From: Demequina sp. NBRC 110056
Lineage (GTDB): Bacteria; Actinomycetota; Actinomycetes; Actinomycetales; Demequinaceae
Length of the DNA stretch: 64,000 bases
Direction of reading: 5' to 3'
Assembly: GCF_002090155.1 (NCBI RefSeq)
Contig: NZ_BBRM01000003.1
Location: 186,001 to 250,000 of the forward strand
Position 1 is the stretch's first letter. Each line of letters opens with the position of its first letter. The notes beneath the pieces are model-generated. The model worked only from the letters and a program-made list of their open reading frames with translations. It made no database searches and was not told the DNA's origin. Shown here in pieces: positions 38,410 through 47,063 of this stretch. The position numbers and the translations under genes are program-made.

Positions 38410-38565
38410 ATGAGCACTGACAGGAGCCAGGGAGAGCAGCCCACGACGGGCGCGACGGACCCCGAGGACACCCACCCCGCCAAGGAGGAGGCGACCGAGA
38501 AGCCGGTGCCCCACGGCGACGGGGAGCCGCGCGAGACGGACGACCAGGAGACCCCGAGCGACTGA
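38410..38565 (+). CDS. Small acidic protein (51 residues)
   Basis: Highly charged, with no hydrophobic segment: starts MSTDRSQGEQPTTG and contains EEATEKPVPHGDGEP, ending ETPSD. Third positions are GC-rich and GATGGGG precedes the ATG. Intrinsically disordered; function unknown. It is followed by the paired-palindrome repeat. Confidence 0.6.
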   Translation: MSTDRSQGEQPTTGATDPEDTHPAKEEATEKPVPHGDGEPRETDDQETPSD

Positions 38566-38603
38566 CGCGAACCCGGCGGGCGCATCGGCCCGCTCCCCAC
38601 GAA

Positions 38604-38661
38604 GAATTTGGGCCCACTTTCGTCGCCTAGGGGCGCAGAAGGTGAAAGTGGGCCCACTTTC
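38604..38661. repeat. Paired-palindrome repeat, copy 3
   Basis: GAATTTGGGCCCACTTTC (38604-38621, left arm decayed) and the perfect GAAAGTGGGCCCACTTTC (38644-38661) start 40 bp apart, between two genes on the same strand. CGCATCGGC lies 15-23 bp to the left. Confidence 0.95.
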
Positions 38662-38722
38662 GTGGAGGGTGGGCGGGAGCTGTCGACGCGCGCCGCGGGG
38701 CCCGACGTGTGACCATGGGCGC

Positions 38723-38992
38723 ATGAGTGCTGAAGGATTCGACTACCGGACCCGCACCAACGGCGAGGTCGCCATCTTCCACCACGGCAAGCTCGCCAAG
38801 ATGATGCGGGACGCCGAGGCCCAGAAGTTCCTCGACGCGATCAAGGGCGGCGACGCCCAGGAGGTCATGGCGGCCGCGGTGGGCAACGACGGCCAGATGG
38901 CGCGACCGGGATCGCAGGCGACCTCCTCGACGTCGCTGCACGGCAACGGCGAGGCGCACCCGCACCAGGAGTTCCGCCGCAAGAGCGGCTGA
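38723..38992 (+). CDS. Conserved hypothetical protein
   Basis: 89 residues, cytoplasmic. The N-terminal part EGFDYRTRTNGEVAIFHHGK, then LAKMMRDAEAQKFLDAI, is conserved in many actinobacterial proteins that I recall only as uncharacterised. The C-terminus is Ser/His-rich. It is convergent with the surface-protein cluster, 8 bp away. Confidence 0.78.
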   Translation: MSAEGFDYRTRTNGEVAIFHHGKLAKMMRDAEAQKFLDAIKGGDAQEVMAAAVGNDGQMARPGSQATSSTSLHGNGEAHPHQEFRRKSG

Positions 38993-39000
38993 CCGGGCCC

Positions 39001-39939
39001 CTACTCGATGGTGAAGGTCGCGGCCTCGGAGATCGCGATCGCGGGCGCCGCGTCCACCACGTAGTACTCGGGGACCTCCCGCGTGAGGAGCTCCGTGAGC
39101 ACGTCCTGGGGGACGTCGCACAGCAGCTCGGTGCCGCCGCCGGGGGTGTCGGACTCGTGGCAGTACGGCTCGAGCTCGGCGCTGTCGGCCAGCGGGGAGT
39201 ACCCGGCCGTGTACTGCAGGTAGGCGAGGTCGGTGTAGCCCTCCTCGACCAGCGCGCGGGCGGCCGCGGCGGACTCGCCCATGATCACCGGGGTCCAGGC
39301 GTAGACCTTGTACTCGCCGGCCGGCAGATCGGCGTGCTCGGCCTCGAACGCGGCGGCCTCGGCCTGGCGCTCGGCGACCTCGTCGTCGCTCGCGGCGGAC
39401 CAGTCGAAGTCGTCCCAGAACGATGACAGCTGCGCGGACACGTCGCACAGCGACGCCCCGGCGAAGCTCACCGGCTCGGACGCGGGCTCGCCCTCGGGCG
39501 AGGCGACGGAGTACTCGGGCACGAACTCGCTGGCCCAGTCGGGCGTGACGACCACGCCGTCACGGGTGACGATGAGCTGCCCTTCCTGCGCGAGGAAGGC
39601 CGTCGCCTGGTCCGCGTCCGTCACGTAGGACACGGTGGCCGATGCGCTCGTGCCGTCGGTCTCGACCGTCACCTGGGGGGACACGCCGTTGGCGGTGGAG
39701 GGCTCGGACGTCCACTCCTCGCCGCACACCGGAGGAGTGAAGAGCCCGCCGGCCTCGGCCTCGATCTCGTCGACGGCGAAGGTCACGGCGACGGTCGCGC
39801 CGGTCGCCGCCGGTGTGGCGGACGGGTCGCCCGCGGCCTCGCTCTCCGGCTGCACCAGGAGCTTGACGCCGTACCATCCCACCGCGGCGGACAGGCCCGC
39901 GATCGCTATCGCGCCCACGGCCATGAGCCCCTTGTTCAT
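39001..39939 (-). CDS. Surface protein with cluster ectodomain (membrane-anchored)
   Basis: 312 residues. N-terminal hydrophobic anchor (LMAVGAIAIAGLSAAVGWYG) with no cleavable lipobox, then one ectodomain sharing motifs with the large proteins upstream: VTRDGVVVTPDW and LPAGEYKVYAWTPV, plus paired cysteines (VCGEEW, SLCDVS, PYCHES, LLCDVP). It lacks the Arg-rich cytoplasmic tail of its relatives. Last gene of the minus-strand cluster; likely accessory to the sensor proteins (inference). Confidence 0.75.
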   Translation of the reverse strand: MNKGLMAVGAIAIAGLSAAVGWYGVKLLVQPESEAAGDPSATPAATGATVAVTFAVDEIEAEAGGLFTPPVCGEEWTSEPSTANGVSPQVTVETDGTSASATVSYVTDADQATAFLAQEGQLIVTRDGVVVTPDWASEFVPEYSVASPEGEPASEPVSFAGASLCDVSAQLSSFWDDFDWSAASDDEVAERQAEAAAFEAEHADLPAGEYKVYAWTPVIMGESAAAARALVEEGYTDLAYLQYTAGYSPLADSAELEPYCHESDTPGGGTELLCDVPQDVLTELLTREVPEYYVVDAAPAIAISEAATFTIE

Positions 39940-40090
39940 CGCGCCGTCGTATCCTTCCGGCGCAGGCTCGCGCCACCGTGAATCTTCGTGATTGAGGCTC
40001 AATGGTACGGCCTCGAATCTGACGAATCGATAGCCCGCGCGAAGGATTGCGCGCCGTGCCTGGTCAGGGGCATCCCCTGTGAGCAAGCCG

Positions 40091-40234
40091 TCACGCCGCG
40101 GGTGCTCCGACGGGTGCGGCAGGGCGTTCGGGGATCCCGTCCGGCGACGGTTGCCACGCCTGGATGGTCCACCCGATCGCGATGCCGAGCGCGAGCGCCG
40201 CCGCCGCGGCGACGCCGGTGAGGGCTCGTCCCAT
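40091..40234 (-). CDS. 47-residue membrane peptide
   Basis: One hydrophobic segment (LTGVAAAAALALGIAIGWTI) followed by a Pro-rich tail. GGGGAGG stands 3 nt before the ATG. It lies directly below an ECF-type promoter (40295-40323) and its helix end resembles that of the protein at 39001 (AVGW versus AIGW). No family known. Confidence 0.65.
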   Translation of the reverse strand: MGRALTGVAAAAALALGIAIGWTIQAWQPSPDGIPERPAAPVGAPAA

Positions 40235-40294
40235 GGCCTCCCCGTTCCCTGAGTCGTGTCGCGCACCAGCAGCGCCGATGCGCCCTCACCAGAC

Positions 40295-40323
40295 TCAACG
40301 TGCGGGAGGGGGCGAAGGGTTGG
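40295..40323 (-). promoter_or_regulatory. ECF-type promoter 1 (above the 47-residue gene)
   Basis: Minus strand -35 CCAACC (40318-40323), 17-bp spacer beginning CTTCGCCCCC, -10 CGTTGA (40295-40300). The -35 and the start of the spacer match the promoters at 44342 and 54047. Confidence 0.65.
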
Positions 40324-40348
40324 GTCGGGCTACGCCATCCATCGGGGG

Positions 40349-41836
40349 CTACGACATCGAGTGGATCGCGAGCGGGCCGGGCACCACCCGCCGACCCTCG
40401 CGGTCGGTGATCGCCGCATCCTCGACGATCGCACCTGACTGGACGGCGGCGGGCGCCTCCCCGTCGCACCAGTGGATCGTCGACGTCTCCAGCGCCCAGG
40501 GCTTGGGCCCGACGTAGCGGATCACGTCGAGCTCGGTCCCGCCGACGCTGACGACGTCCGTCCAGCCCACGACCGTCTCGACGTAGACGGTGGTGGAGGC
40601 GTCGACCTCGACCTCGGAGCCCGACAGCAGCCAGAGTCGGCCGGCCTCGGGCAGCTCGACCCTGATCTCCGACCACGCCCCGGTGGTGCGCGGCCAGACC
40701 GCGGCCGTGATGGTGTCGCCGGTCTCCAGCGTGGCGAGGCTGTCCTCGACGTCGATGCTCAGCTCGTTCGACTCGACCCACCCGTACTCGGCGCCGCACT
40801 CGGGGACGGCGCCCGCGACGAGGGGCTGCGGCTGGTCCTCGGGCGACACGTAGGGGACGTACTCGCCGACGGTCACCGTCACGGGCTCGGACACGAGCGT
40901 CACGTCCAGCTCCTCGGAGAACAGGTGCGCGTCGAAGGGGACCGTGATGGTGCCCGCCTCCCGGTCGATCGTGGTGCCCGGCACGGCGCTCGGGTCGCAC
41001 ACCAACGGTGCGGGTCCTCCCCAGGTGTCCCCGTACTGCTCGCACTCGTACGAGCCAGGCTGCAGGGCGCGCCAGTCCCCGGAGGTGATCATGCGGTTGG
41101 ACCCGTTGAGGTCGTAGATCGCGGCCTGCTCGGGGGAGGCGGTCACCCGCGTGACGACGTAGAGGTCGTAGTCCCCGCCGGCGAGCGGTTCGTATCGCGC
41201 GGAGTCGGCGCAGTCGAACGCGTAGCCGAACCACGGGAGGTACTCGGCGGTGTTCCACCCCTGCGAGATCGTGCGCCACTCGACCGAGCCGCCGAACCCG
41301 TCGTACCCCACCACCACGCCGTCGCGGACGAGCACCGCGACGGGCGACTGCACGAACGCGTGGGTCGTCTCCTCGACGTCCGCAGCGAGGGTGACGTTCG
41401 CGACCGTCTGGCCGGTCGACTCCGTCTGGTCCTGCGAGAGCACGCCGTCCACCGAGACGTCGAAGGTCGCGGAGAACGCGCCGTCCCGGTCGGCGGGCGT
41501 GGGCGCCGCGTCGCCGCACGCGACGGGCGGCGTCGAGCCGTACCACCCCTGGATCGCGGGGTCGTCGAGGTCGAGCGTCGCGTAGGCGATGGGTGCGGTG
41601 GACGCCACCGAGGGCGTGGGAAGAGGATCGACCGGTGCCGCGAGGCTGCCGGCGGTCGCCACCGCGGCGACGGCGAGCAGGCCCACGCCGAGCGCGGAGC
41701 CAGCGCCGATCCCCAGCGCCGACCGTCGGCGCCGTCGCCGGACCGCTCGCCGCACCCCTTCTGGTGCCTGCGCGCCCGAGCCGGCGCGCGCATCGGCGCC
41801 CACCTGAGCCTTGAGCTCGTCCCCGAGGTCGCGCAC
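40349..41836 (-). CDS. Large sensor-like surface protein A (no own sigma gene)
   Basis: 495 residues. A cytoplasmic tail of about 38 residues ends in a run of six arginines, then one membrane helix (40-62) and a large extracellular part. Module 1: AVLVRDGVVVGYDG then LAGGDYDLYVVTRV. Module 2: PLVCDPSAVPGTTIDRE then VTLVSEPVTVTVGE. Module 3: VPECGAEYGWVES with a C-terminal beta domain ending in a Cys. Closely related to the protein at 41933 (tail and helix nearly identical), so a recent duplication. No zinc anti-sigma motif (HxxxCxxC). It may act as an anti-sigma or adhesin. Confidence 0.75.
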   Translation of the reverse strand: MRDLGDELKAQVGADARAGSGAQAPEGVRRAVRRRRRRSALGIGAGSALGVGLLAVAAVATAGSLAAPVDPLPTPSVASTAPIAYATLDLDDPAIQGWYGSTPPVACGDAAPTPADRDGAFSATFDVSVDGVLSQDQTESTGQTVANVTLAADVEETTHAFVQSPVAVLVRDGVVVGYDGFGGSVEWRTISQGWNTAEYLPWFGYAFDCADSARYEPLAGGDYDLYVVTRVTASPEQAAIYDLNGSNRMITSGDWRALQPGSYECEQYGDTWGGPAPLVCDPSAVPGTTIDREAGTITVPFDAHLFSEELDVTLVSEPVTVTVGEYVPYVSPEDQPQPLVAGAVPECGAEYGWVESNELSIDVEDSLATLETGDTITAAVWPRTTGAWSEIRVELPEAGRLWLLSGSEVEVDASTTVYVETVVGWTDVVSVGGTELDVIRYVGPKPWALETSTIHWCDGEAPAAVQSGAIVEDAAITDREGRRVVPGPLAIHSMS

Positions 41837-41932
41837 GTCACCACCCCCGCGGTGGGGCGGTGACGCGTAGGTGGCGTGCTCGCGCGCCCCGTCGGGCGTT
41901 GACGAGCGCGGCGGGGGCCGGGCGGCGGCGGG

Positions 41933-43426
41933 TTACCAGAAGTTGCCCATCTGCAGCGGCCCCTCCGAGTCCCGTGTGCCCATGTCGTCGGTGATGGTGA
42001 TCGTCGCCACCATGACGGAGCTCGCAATCCTCTCGGCGGCCTCCTCGAAGCCCTCGCACCACTGGAGGTCGGTGACGGACAGAGGCCACGAGGCGGGGCC
42101 GTCGAAGCGGACGATGTCGAGGGTCGCGTCGCCCATCGACGTCACGTCGGCCCAGCCGACCACCCGCTCGACCCAGGTCGTGAACCCGTCCTCGGTGGTG
42201 AGGTCCTCGCCCGCGAACAGCCACAGGCGACCGTCGTCCGGCATCGTCACGGAGGCCTCCGCCCAGCTGTCGCCCCACACCCACACGCCGGGTTCGATCG
42301 TGTCGCCTGCGTCGATGGAGCCCAGGTTGCCGCTCCAGTGCAGGAGCGCCTCGCCGCCCTCGAACCAGCCGTAGGTCTCCCCGCACGCCGGCACCTCGCC
42401 GGCCTCGAGCGGCCCGGGCCCGCCGTCGGTCCCGTGGTGATCGATGCGCTCGCCGAGCGTGACCGTGACGGGCTCGGACACCAGCGTGATGTCGAGGTCG
42501 CCTGAGTACAGGCTCGCGTCGTAGGGCACGGTGGCGGTGCCGGCGCTGCGGTCGATCGTGGTGCCCGGAAGTCCGCCGGGGTCGCACACGAGCGGCTGAT
42601 AGCTGTCCCAGTCCGCGTACTGCTCGCACTCGAAGGATCCCGGCTCCATGGACTCCCACGAGCCTCCACCCATGACCTGCATGCCGTGGGTCTCGAGATC
42701 GTAGACGGCGGCCTCGGACTCCGAGGCGGAGATGCGGGCGACGATGTACATCTCGTACTCGCCCGCCGGCAGGGGCTCGTACGACGTCTCGAAGCTCTCG
42801 CAGCCGACGGTGTAGTTCCACCACTCGAGGCTCGGGCTGAAGGACCATTCCGTGCCGATGGGCCACCAGTCGCGGGAGCCCACCGCTCCGTCGAAGCCCA
42901 CCACCACGCCATCGCGGACGAACAGCGCATACGGCTGGTGGACGAAGGCCAGCTGCTTCTCGGTCGGGGTCGCCGTGAGGTGGGCCGTGCCGAGCGCGGT
43001 GCTGATGCCGGAGCTGGAGTCCTGCGACAGCTCGCCGTCGACGGTGATGTCGAAGTCCGCCGCGAAGTCGCCGTCCGTGGCCCGGGGCTCGGGGGGAGCC
43101 TCGCCGCAGCCGAGAGTCTCGGGTGCGCCGTACCACCCCAGCGTCGTGGGGTCGTCGAGGTCGAGCGTCGCGTACGCGATGGGCGCGGTGGACGAGACCG
43201 ATGGCGACGGCAGCGCCTCCTCGGGCTCGGCGAGGCTGCCGGCCGTGGTCACGGCGGCGACGGCGAGCAGGCCCACGCCGAGCGCGGAGCCGGCGCCGAT
43301 CCCCATCGCCGAGCGGCGGCGGCGCCTGCGGATCGCGCGCCGCACGGTGCCCGGGGCGTGGGCGCCGGCGCCGGCCCGCGCATGGGCTCCGATACGGGCC
43401 TTGAGGTCGTCTCCGAGGTCGCGCAC
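41933..43426 (-). CDS. Large sensor-like surface protein B, partner of the sigma at 43428
   Basis: 497 residues with the architecture of protein A: Arg-rich tail (RRAIRRRRRRSA), membrane helix, then ALFVRDGVVVGFDG, LPAGEYEMYIVARI, PLVCDPGGLPGTTIDRS and VPACGETYGWFEG. The GTG start lies 1 bp after the sigma-like gene, implying translational coupling and a sigma/regulator pair. The short basic tail is the only part that could contact a cytoplasmic sigma. Confidence 0.78.
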   Translation of the reverse strand: MRDLGDDLKARIGAHARAGAGAHAPGTVRRAIRRRRRRSAMGIGAGSALGVGLLAVAAVTTAGSLAEPEEALPSPSVSSTAPIAYATLDLDDPTTLGWYGAPETLGCGEAPPEPRATDGDFAADFDITVDGELSQDSSSGISTALGTAHLTATPTEKQLAFVHQPYALFVRDGVVVGFDGAVGSRDWWPIGTEWSFSPSLEWWNYTVGCESFETSYEPLPAGEYEMYIVARISASESEAAVYDLETHGMQVMGGGSWESMEPGSFECEQYADWDSYQPLVCDPGGLPGTTIDRSAGTATVPYDASLYSGDLDITLVSEPVTVTLGERIDHHGTDGGPGPLEAGEVPACGETYGWFEGGEALLHWSGNLGSIDAGDTIEPGVWVWGDSWAEASVTMPDDGRLWLFAGEDLTTEDGFTTWVERVVGWADVTSMGDATLDIVRFDGPASWPLSVTDLQWCEGFEEAAERIASSVMVATITITDDMGTRDSEGPLQMGNFW

Positions 43427-43427
43427 G

Positions 43428-44309
43428 TCACCAGTCCTTGTGGTGGCCGCCCACGGTCACCGTCGCGGTCTCGAGCGAGCCGTCCGAGTCCGCCTGGTCC
43501 GGCACATCCCAGCCGAGCGGCCGCAGGCGCGCTCGGGCGTCCTCGAGCAGCTCGCGCGCGGCGGTCGGCGCGATCGCGAGGCGATCCGCGATCTGGCTGG
43601 TGGTGAGGTCGTCGTAGCAGCGCAGCACCGTGGCAGCGCGGGTGCGCGGAGGAAGCGTGGACAGCGCCGATGCGGGCGTGGGCGGGGCGGCGACCGTCAC
43701 CGGGGCGGAGGAAGGGGAGCGGTCGACGTCCGGGCTCTCCCCGGCACCGCGGGAGTGCGCCGGGGCGGCCGGTGGAGCCGATGCGGTCGTCAGGTCCCCG
43801 GCGTCCGGTTCGTCCGCGGCTGTGGCCGACTCCGCCGCGGTGGTGGCCGCGGGCGCGTCGGGTGCGGACTGGCTGTGGGCGCCGGGAGGCGCGAACGCGC
43901 TCGTGTCGTTCGACTCGGGCGCGACGGCACCACGGACGCTGGACACCTCTGCCAACCGGGCAGGGGGCGGAGCGAACGGGTCGGATTCGGCCTGGTGCGA
44001 CGCCAACGCGTGCGGAGCTGTGTCGTGCAGTGCGGCGCTGGGCGGCGAGGTGCGACCGTCGGCCCTCGCTGGGTCCTCGCCCTCGGGCGTCGCGGCCCGC
44101 AGGAAGCGCGCGACGATCGCGCGGCGCACGGCGTGCTCCGCCTCGTCGGGGGACGCGAGGCGGCGCCGACGGCCGAGCACGTCGACCAGCGCGGCGTCCA
44201 CGAGCTCGGCGCCCGCCCGGTCCTCCCCGGCGAGCGCAGTCGCGTACGCCACGAGAGACGGATACCGGGCATGGGCGAGCTGCTCGTACAGGTCCTGCCA
44301 GCGCGCCAC
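43428..44309 (-). CDS. ECF-sigma-like protein with a long disordered linker (1)
   Basis: 293 residues. Region 2-like helices at 1-72 (WQDLYEQLAHARYPSLVAYA, DAALVDVLGRRRRL) align by eye with the sigma at 53418. Region 4 at about 215-265 (LPPRTRAATVLRCYDDLT, SQIADRLAIAPTAARELL). Between them lie about 140 residues rich in Ala, Pro and Ser with SDPFAPPPARL and TSAFAPPGAH. Such a linker is far longer than in ordinary ECF sigmas. AAGGGGG precedes GTG 44309. It could be a functional sigma or a degenerate one acting as a co-regulator. Confidence 0.75.
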   Translation of the reverse strand: MARWQDLYEQLAHARYPSLVAYATALAGEDRAGAELVDAALVDVLGRRRRLASPDEAEHAVRRAIVARFLRAATPEGEDPARADGRTSPPSAALHDTAPHALASHQAESDPFAPPPARLAEVSSVRGAVAPESNDTSAFAPPGAHSQSAPDAPAATTAAESATAADEPDAGDLTTASAPPAAPAHSRGAGESPDVDRSPSSAPVTVAAPPTPASALSTLPPRTRAATVLRCYDDLTTSQIADRLAIAPTAARELLEDARARLRPLGWDVPDQADSDGSLETATVTVGGHHKDW

Positions 44310-44341
44310 GACGCCCCCTTTGCGATTCGGCTCCACTGAAC

Positions 44342-44370
44342 ACTACGGGCGCGGGGGTGCGAAAGGTTGG
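44342..44370 (-). promoter_or_regulatory. ECF-type promoter 2 (above the sigma-like gene at 43428)
   Basis: Minus strand -35 CCAACC (44365-44370), 17-bp spacer starting TTTCGCACCCCC, -10 CGTAGT (44342-44347), about 33 bp before the GTG. Suggests positive autoregulation. Confidence 0.65.
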
Positions 44371-44386
44371 GGCGACGCGGCAGGTC

Positions 44387-45922
44387 TCACTCGATGCGCA
44401 GCACCTCGTAGGTCTCGACGCCGCTGCCGGTGACCACGGTGTGCGGGGCGACCAGGGAGAACGTGAGCGACGCGGTGGGGACGGGCGAGGGGCGCTCGCA
44501 CCACTCGATGTCGCCCAGCGACACCGTCACCGTCGTGGGCCCGACGTAGCGATCGATCTCGATCCGGGGCTCGACCGCGATCGGCGCGGACCCGACCACC
44601 TCGTGCAACGTGTACCCGTAGGAGCCGCCGTCGTCGAGCGCCGCTCGCCGGTCGATGCGCTCCGTGAGCCACAGCGTCCCGCCGTCCGGCACCAGCACCG
44701 CCGCCGCGGACCAGTCGCGCCCCGCGACCCACACGTCGACGAGCTCCCGCGACCCGAACGCGATCGAGTCCGTCGGCTCGGACCAGCTCAGGCGCACCGC
44801 GGACTCGTTCAGGCCGCCGTAGGTGGCGCCGCACTCCATCGGCTCGCCGGCGACGTGCGGCGGGTTCTGACGCTCGATGCGCACCCGCGGGTTGGGCGCC
44901 ACGTCGTAGATGGTCATCGCGACGGGCTCGGTGACGAAGGTGACGTCCACCGCGCGCCCGAACGACTCGGCGCGATAGGGAAACGTGACGGTTCCGCCCT
45001 CGAGGTCGACGGTGGTCCCCGGGACGGCGTCCGGGTCGCACGTCAGCGGCAGGGAGGCGCGGGGCTGCTCGCGTGCCAGGTCGCACTCGTACGACCCTTC
45101 GCGGTAGGCGGTCAGCAGGCTCGTCGGCGGGACGGCGAAGCCTCGGCCGGCGAGATCCGCCCGCGCGTTGGCCTCCTCGGTCGCGTGCACCCGCGTCATC
45201 CAGGCCACCTCGTAGTCGCCCGCCTCGAGCCTCGCGAGAGGGCCCATCGCGGCGCCGGGGCCGGGGTCGGCCGTCCCGCCGCAGGCGAGCGCAAGGGTCG
45301 CGAGCCCGACCCAGTGCTGCGTGCTCGGGTACGCATCGGCGAAGGTCGTCACTCCGCGCCGCGCGCTCGGCGTGAGCCAGCCCACCACGATGCCGTCCTG
45401 GGCGACCAGCCCCACGAGCGGGTCGACGACGACGGGGAACTCGTCGTAGCGCCCGTAGCGAATCGTGGTGCTCGCCTGCGCGGGCGACCCGTACCCGCCC
45501 GCGCGCACGATCACCTGGTCGGGCACCTCGTGCTCCGCGCGGAAGCCGTCTCGGGCGCTCATGGACGCGGGCAGAGGCTGGCCGCACTGCGGCGGCCCTT
45601 CCAGCAGGGGATCGTCGAGCCAGTCCTCGCCCGCGCCGAAGCGCACCGTCGCGAGCTCCCACTGGACCGGCTCGGTCGTCGGCAGCACGTCGGGGATGGG
45701 GTCCGACGCGTCCGCGGCAGCCGGCGGCGCCGAGCTCGGCCCAGGGAGCGCGGCGATGCTCAGCAGGGCGACCGCCACGGCCGCGCCGCCGGCCCAGAGC
45801 GCGCCGCGTCGCGCCCGGTTGCGACGCACCGTCCGTCGCCACTCCTCGGGCGGGCGTGCACCGTCGAGGCGCCGCGCGTGATCGTCGCGCAGGCGCGCGA
45901 GCTCGGTGGGCAGGTCGCGCAT
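44387..45922 (-). CDS. Large sensor-like surface protein C, partner of the sigma at 45924
   Basis: 511 residues, a more diverged paralogue: tail WRRTVRRNRARRGA, one helix (ALWAGGAAVAVALLSIAAL), then VAQDGIVVGWL, LEAGDYEVAWMTRV, PLTCDPDAVPGTTVDLE, VTFVTEPVAMTIYD and PMECGATYGGLNES. Same module order as A and B. The start is 1 bp after the sigma-like stop. Confidence 0.78.
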   Translation of the reverse strand: MRDLPTELARLRDDHARRLDGARPPEEWRRTVRRNRARRGALWAGGAAVAVALLSIAALPGPSSAPPAAADASDPIPDVLPTTEPVQWELATVRFGAGEDWLDDPLLEGPPQCGQPLPASMSARDGFRAEHEVPDQVIVRAGGYGSPAQASTTIRYGRYDEFPVVVDPLVGLVAQDGIVVGWLTPSARRGVTTFADAYPSTQHWVGLATLALACGGTADPGPGAAMGPLARLEAGDYEVAWMTRVHATEEANARADLAGRGFAVPPTSLLTAYREGSYECDLAREQPRASLPLTCDPDAVPGTTVDLEGGTVTFPYRAESFGRAVDVTFVTEPVAMTIYDVAPNPRVRIERQNPPHVAGEPMECGATYGGLNESAVRLSWSEPTDSIAFGSRELVDVWVAGRDWSAAAVLVPDGGTLWLTERIDRRAALDDGGSYGYTLHEVVGSAPIAVEPRIEIDRYVGPTTVTVSLGDIEWCERPSPVPTASLTFSLVAPHTVVTGSGVETYEVLRIE

Positions 45923-45923
45923 G

Positions 45924-46991
45924 TCACGGCCCCGCGTCGATGGTGACCTCGACCTCGGCGAGGGCGTCGTCCACCACGGCCGGCGCGACGATGATCCCCG
46001 CCGCGCGCCCGATGCTGTCGGCGCCCGCGTCGATGCGTCGTCGCGCCTCGGGGGACGTCATGCCCGTGAGGTCCGCGACGCGCCGCGGCGAGACCCCGTC
46101 CAGGTGGTAGAGCACGACGAGGGCTCGCGTCGACGTGTCGAGGTCGGCGAAGGCGTCCGCGACCGGATCCTGCTGGGCTTCCGGATCTGGCTCCGGATCC
46201 GGCTCCGATGGCGGGGGCTCGTGGCCGACTTCGGGGGCGCCAGCCTTGTGGGCGCGCTCGTCGAGCGGCCCAAGGTTCGGGTCGTGCGCGCTCGCCGTGG
46301 TCGCCGCACCGTCGCCGGGCGCCACGGCGCCGCGGCTCGATCCCGGTTCCGAGGTGCGGTGGTGGCGGTCGCCCCCGTCGGGCGGGGGTGCATACGGATC
46401 GGTCTGTGCACTCTCGGCAGTCAGGTCGTCACCTGCGGTGAGTGGCCGATCGGCCGTCGGCGCGTGGGCATGAGCCGGCGCTCGTGTGACCGACCGCGCT
46501 ACGAAGCCGGGCGGAGGCGCGAAGGGCGAGCCGCGCATCGGCGCTGTGGACGGCGCGGCCGGCTCGGCGGACGCAGCGTCGTGCGGGGCACGGCCGGCTG
46601 CCGCGAGGCCGGCTGCCGGAGGCCCTGCGCGCCGGACCCCCTGGACCGAGTCGTGGTGGCGGTCGCCGGGATGGTGCACCGCGCCCGGCGCGAGCGCCTC
46701 GAGCGCGGACTCGCGCTCGTCCCAATCCGGGTGGTGGTCGGACGAGGCTGTCGACTCTTCGCGCGGCGCGGAGCCCAGCACGGCCGCGCGCCGCGAGATC
46801 GCGTCGCGAACCTCGACCGCGAGCAGGTCGTCCGGCGGGAAGCGGCGTGCGCGGGACACGGCGGCGACGACGGCTTCGCGCACCAGCGCCTCGGCGTCGT
46901 CGTCCGAGTCGCAGAGCAGGCGGGCATGGGCGAGCAGCCCGGGATACCGCTCGCCGGTGAGCGCGTCATAGGCCTGCTGCCAGCGCGACAT
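45924..46991 (-). CDS. ECF-sigma-like protein with a long disordered linker (2)
   Basis: 355 residues. Region 2-like 1-72 (WQQAYDALTGERYPGLLAHA, EALVREAVVAAVSRARR); region 4-like near 275-330 (LDTSTRALVVLYHLDGVSPR, VADLTGMTSPEARRRI). The linker of about 200 residues is His/Pro/Ala/Asp-rich and carries GSPFAPPPGFV and TDPYAPPPDGG, echoing the motif in the sigma-like protein at 43428. CGTAGTG stands upstream as a possible -10, but no CCAAC is seen at the right distance. Confidence 0.72.
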   Translation of the reverse strand: MSRWQQAYDALTGERYPGLLAHARLLCDSDDDAEALVREAVVAAVSRARRFPPDDLLAVEVRDAISRRAAVLGSAPREESTASSDHHPDWDERESALEALAPGAVHHPGDRHHDSVQGVRRAGPPAAGLAAAGRAPHDAASAEPAAPSTAPMRGSPFAPPPGFVARSVTRAPAHAHAPTADRPLTAGDDLTAESAQTDPYAPPPDGGDRHHRTSEPGSSRGAVAPGDGAATTASAHDPNLGPLDERAHKAGAPEVGHEPPPSEPDPEPDPEAQQDPVADAFADLDTSTRALVVLYHLDGVSPRRVADLTGMTSPEARRRIDAGADSIGRAAGIIVAPAVVDDALAEVEVTIDAGP

Positions 46992-47063
46992 GGCCCCTTC
47001 TTCCTCAGTCCCTTACGACACTACGTCCAACGGGGCGCGTGCCGCATGGGCAAGGGAGCGGGG

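Noticed and set aside
39001-46991. Calling the surface proteins canonical zinc anti-sigma factors
   Set aside because: No HxxxCxxC motif and no anti-sigma helical domain is visible; only position next to sigma genes supports such a role.
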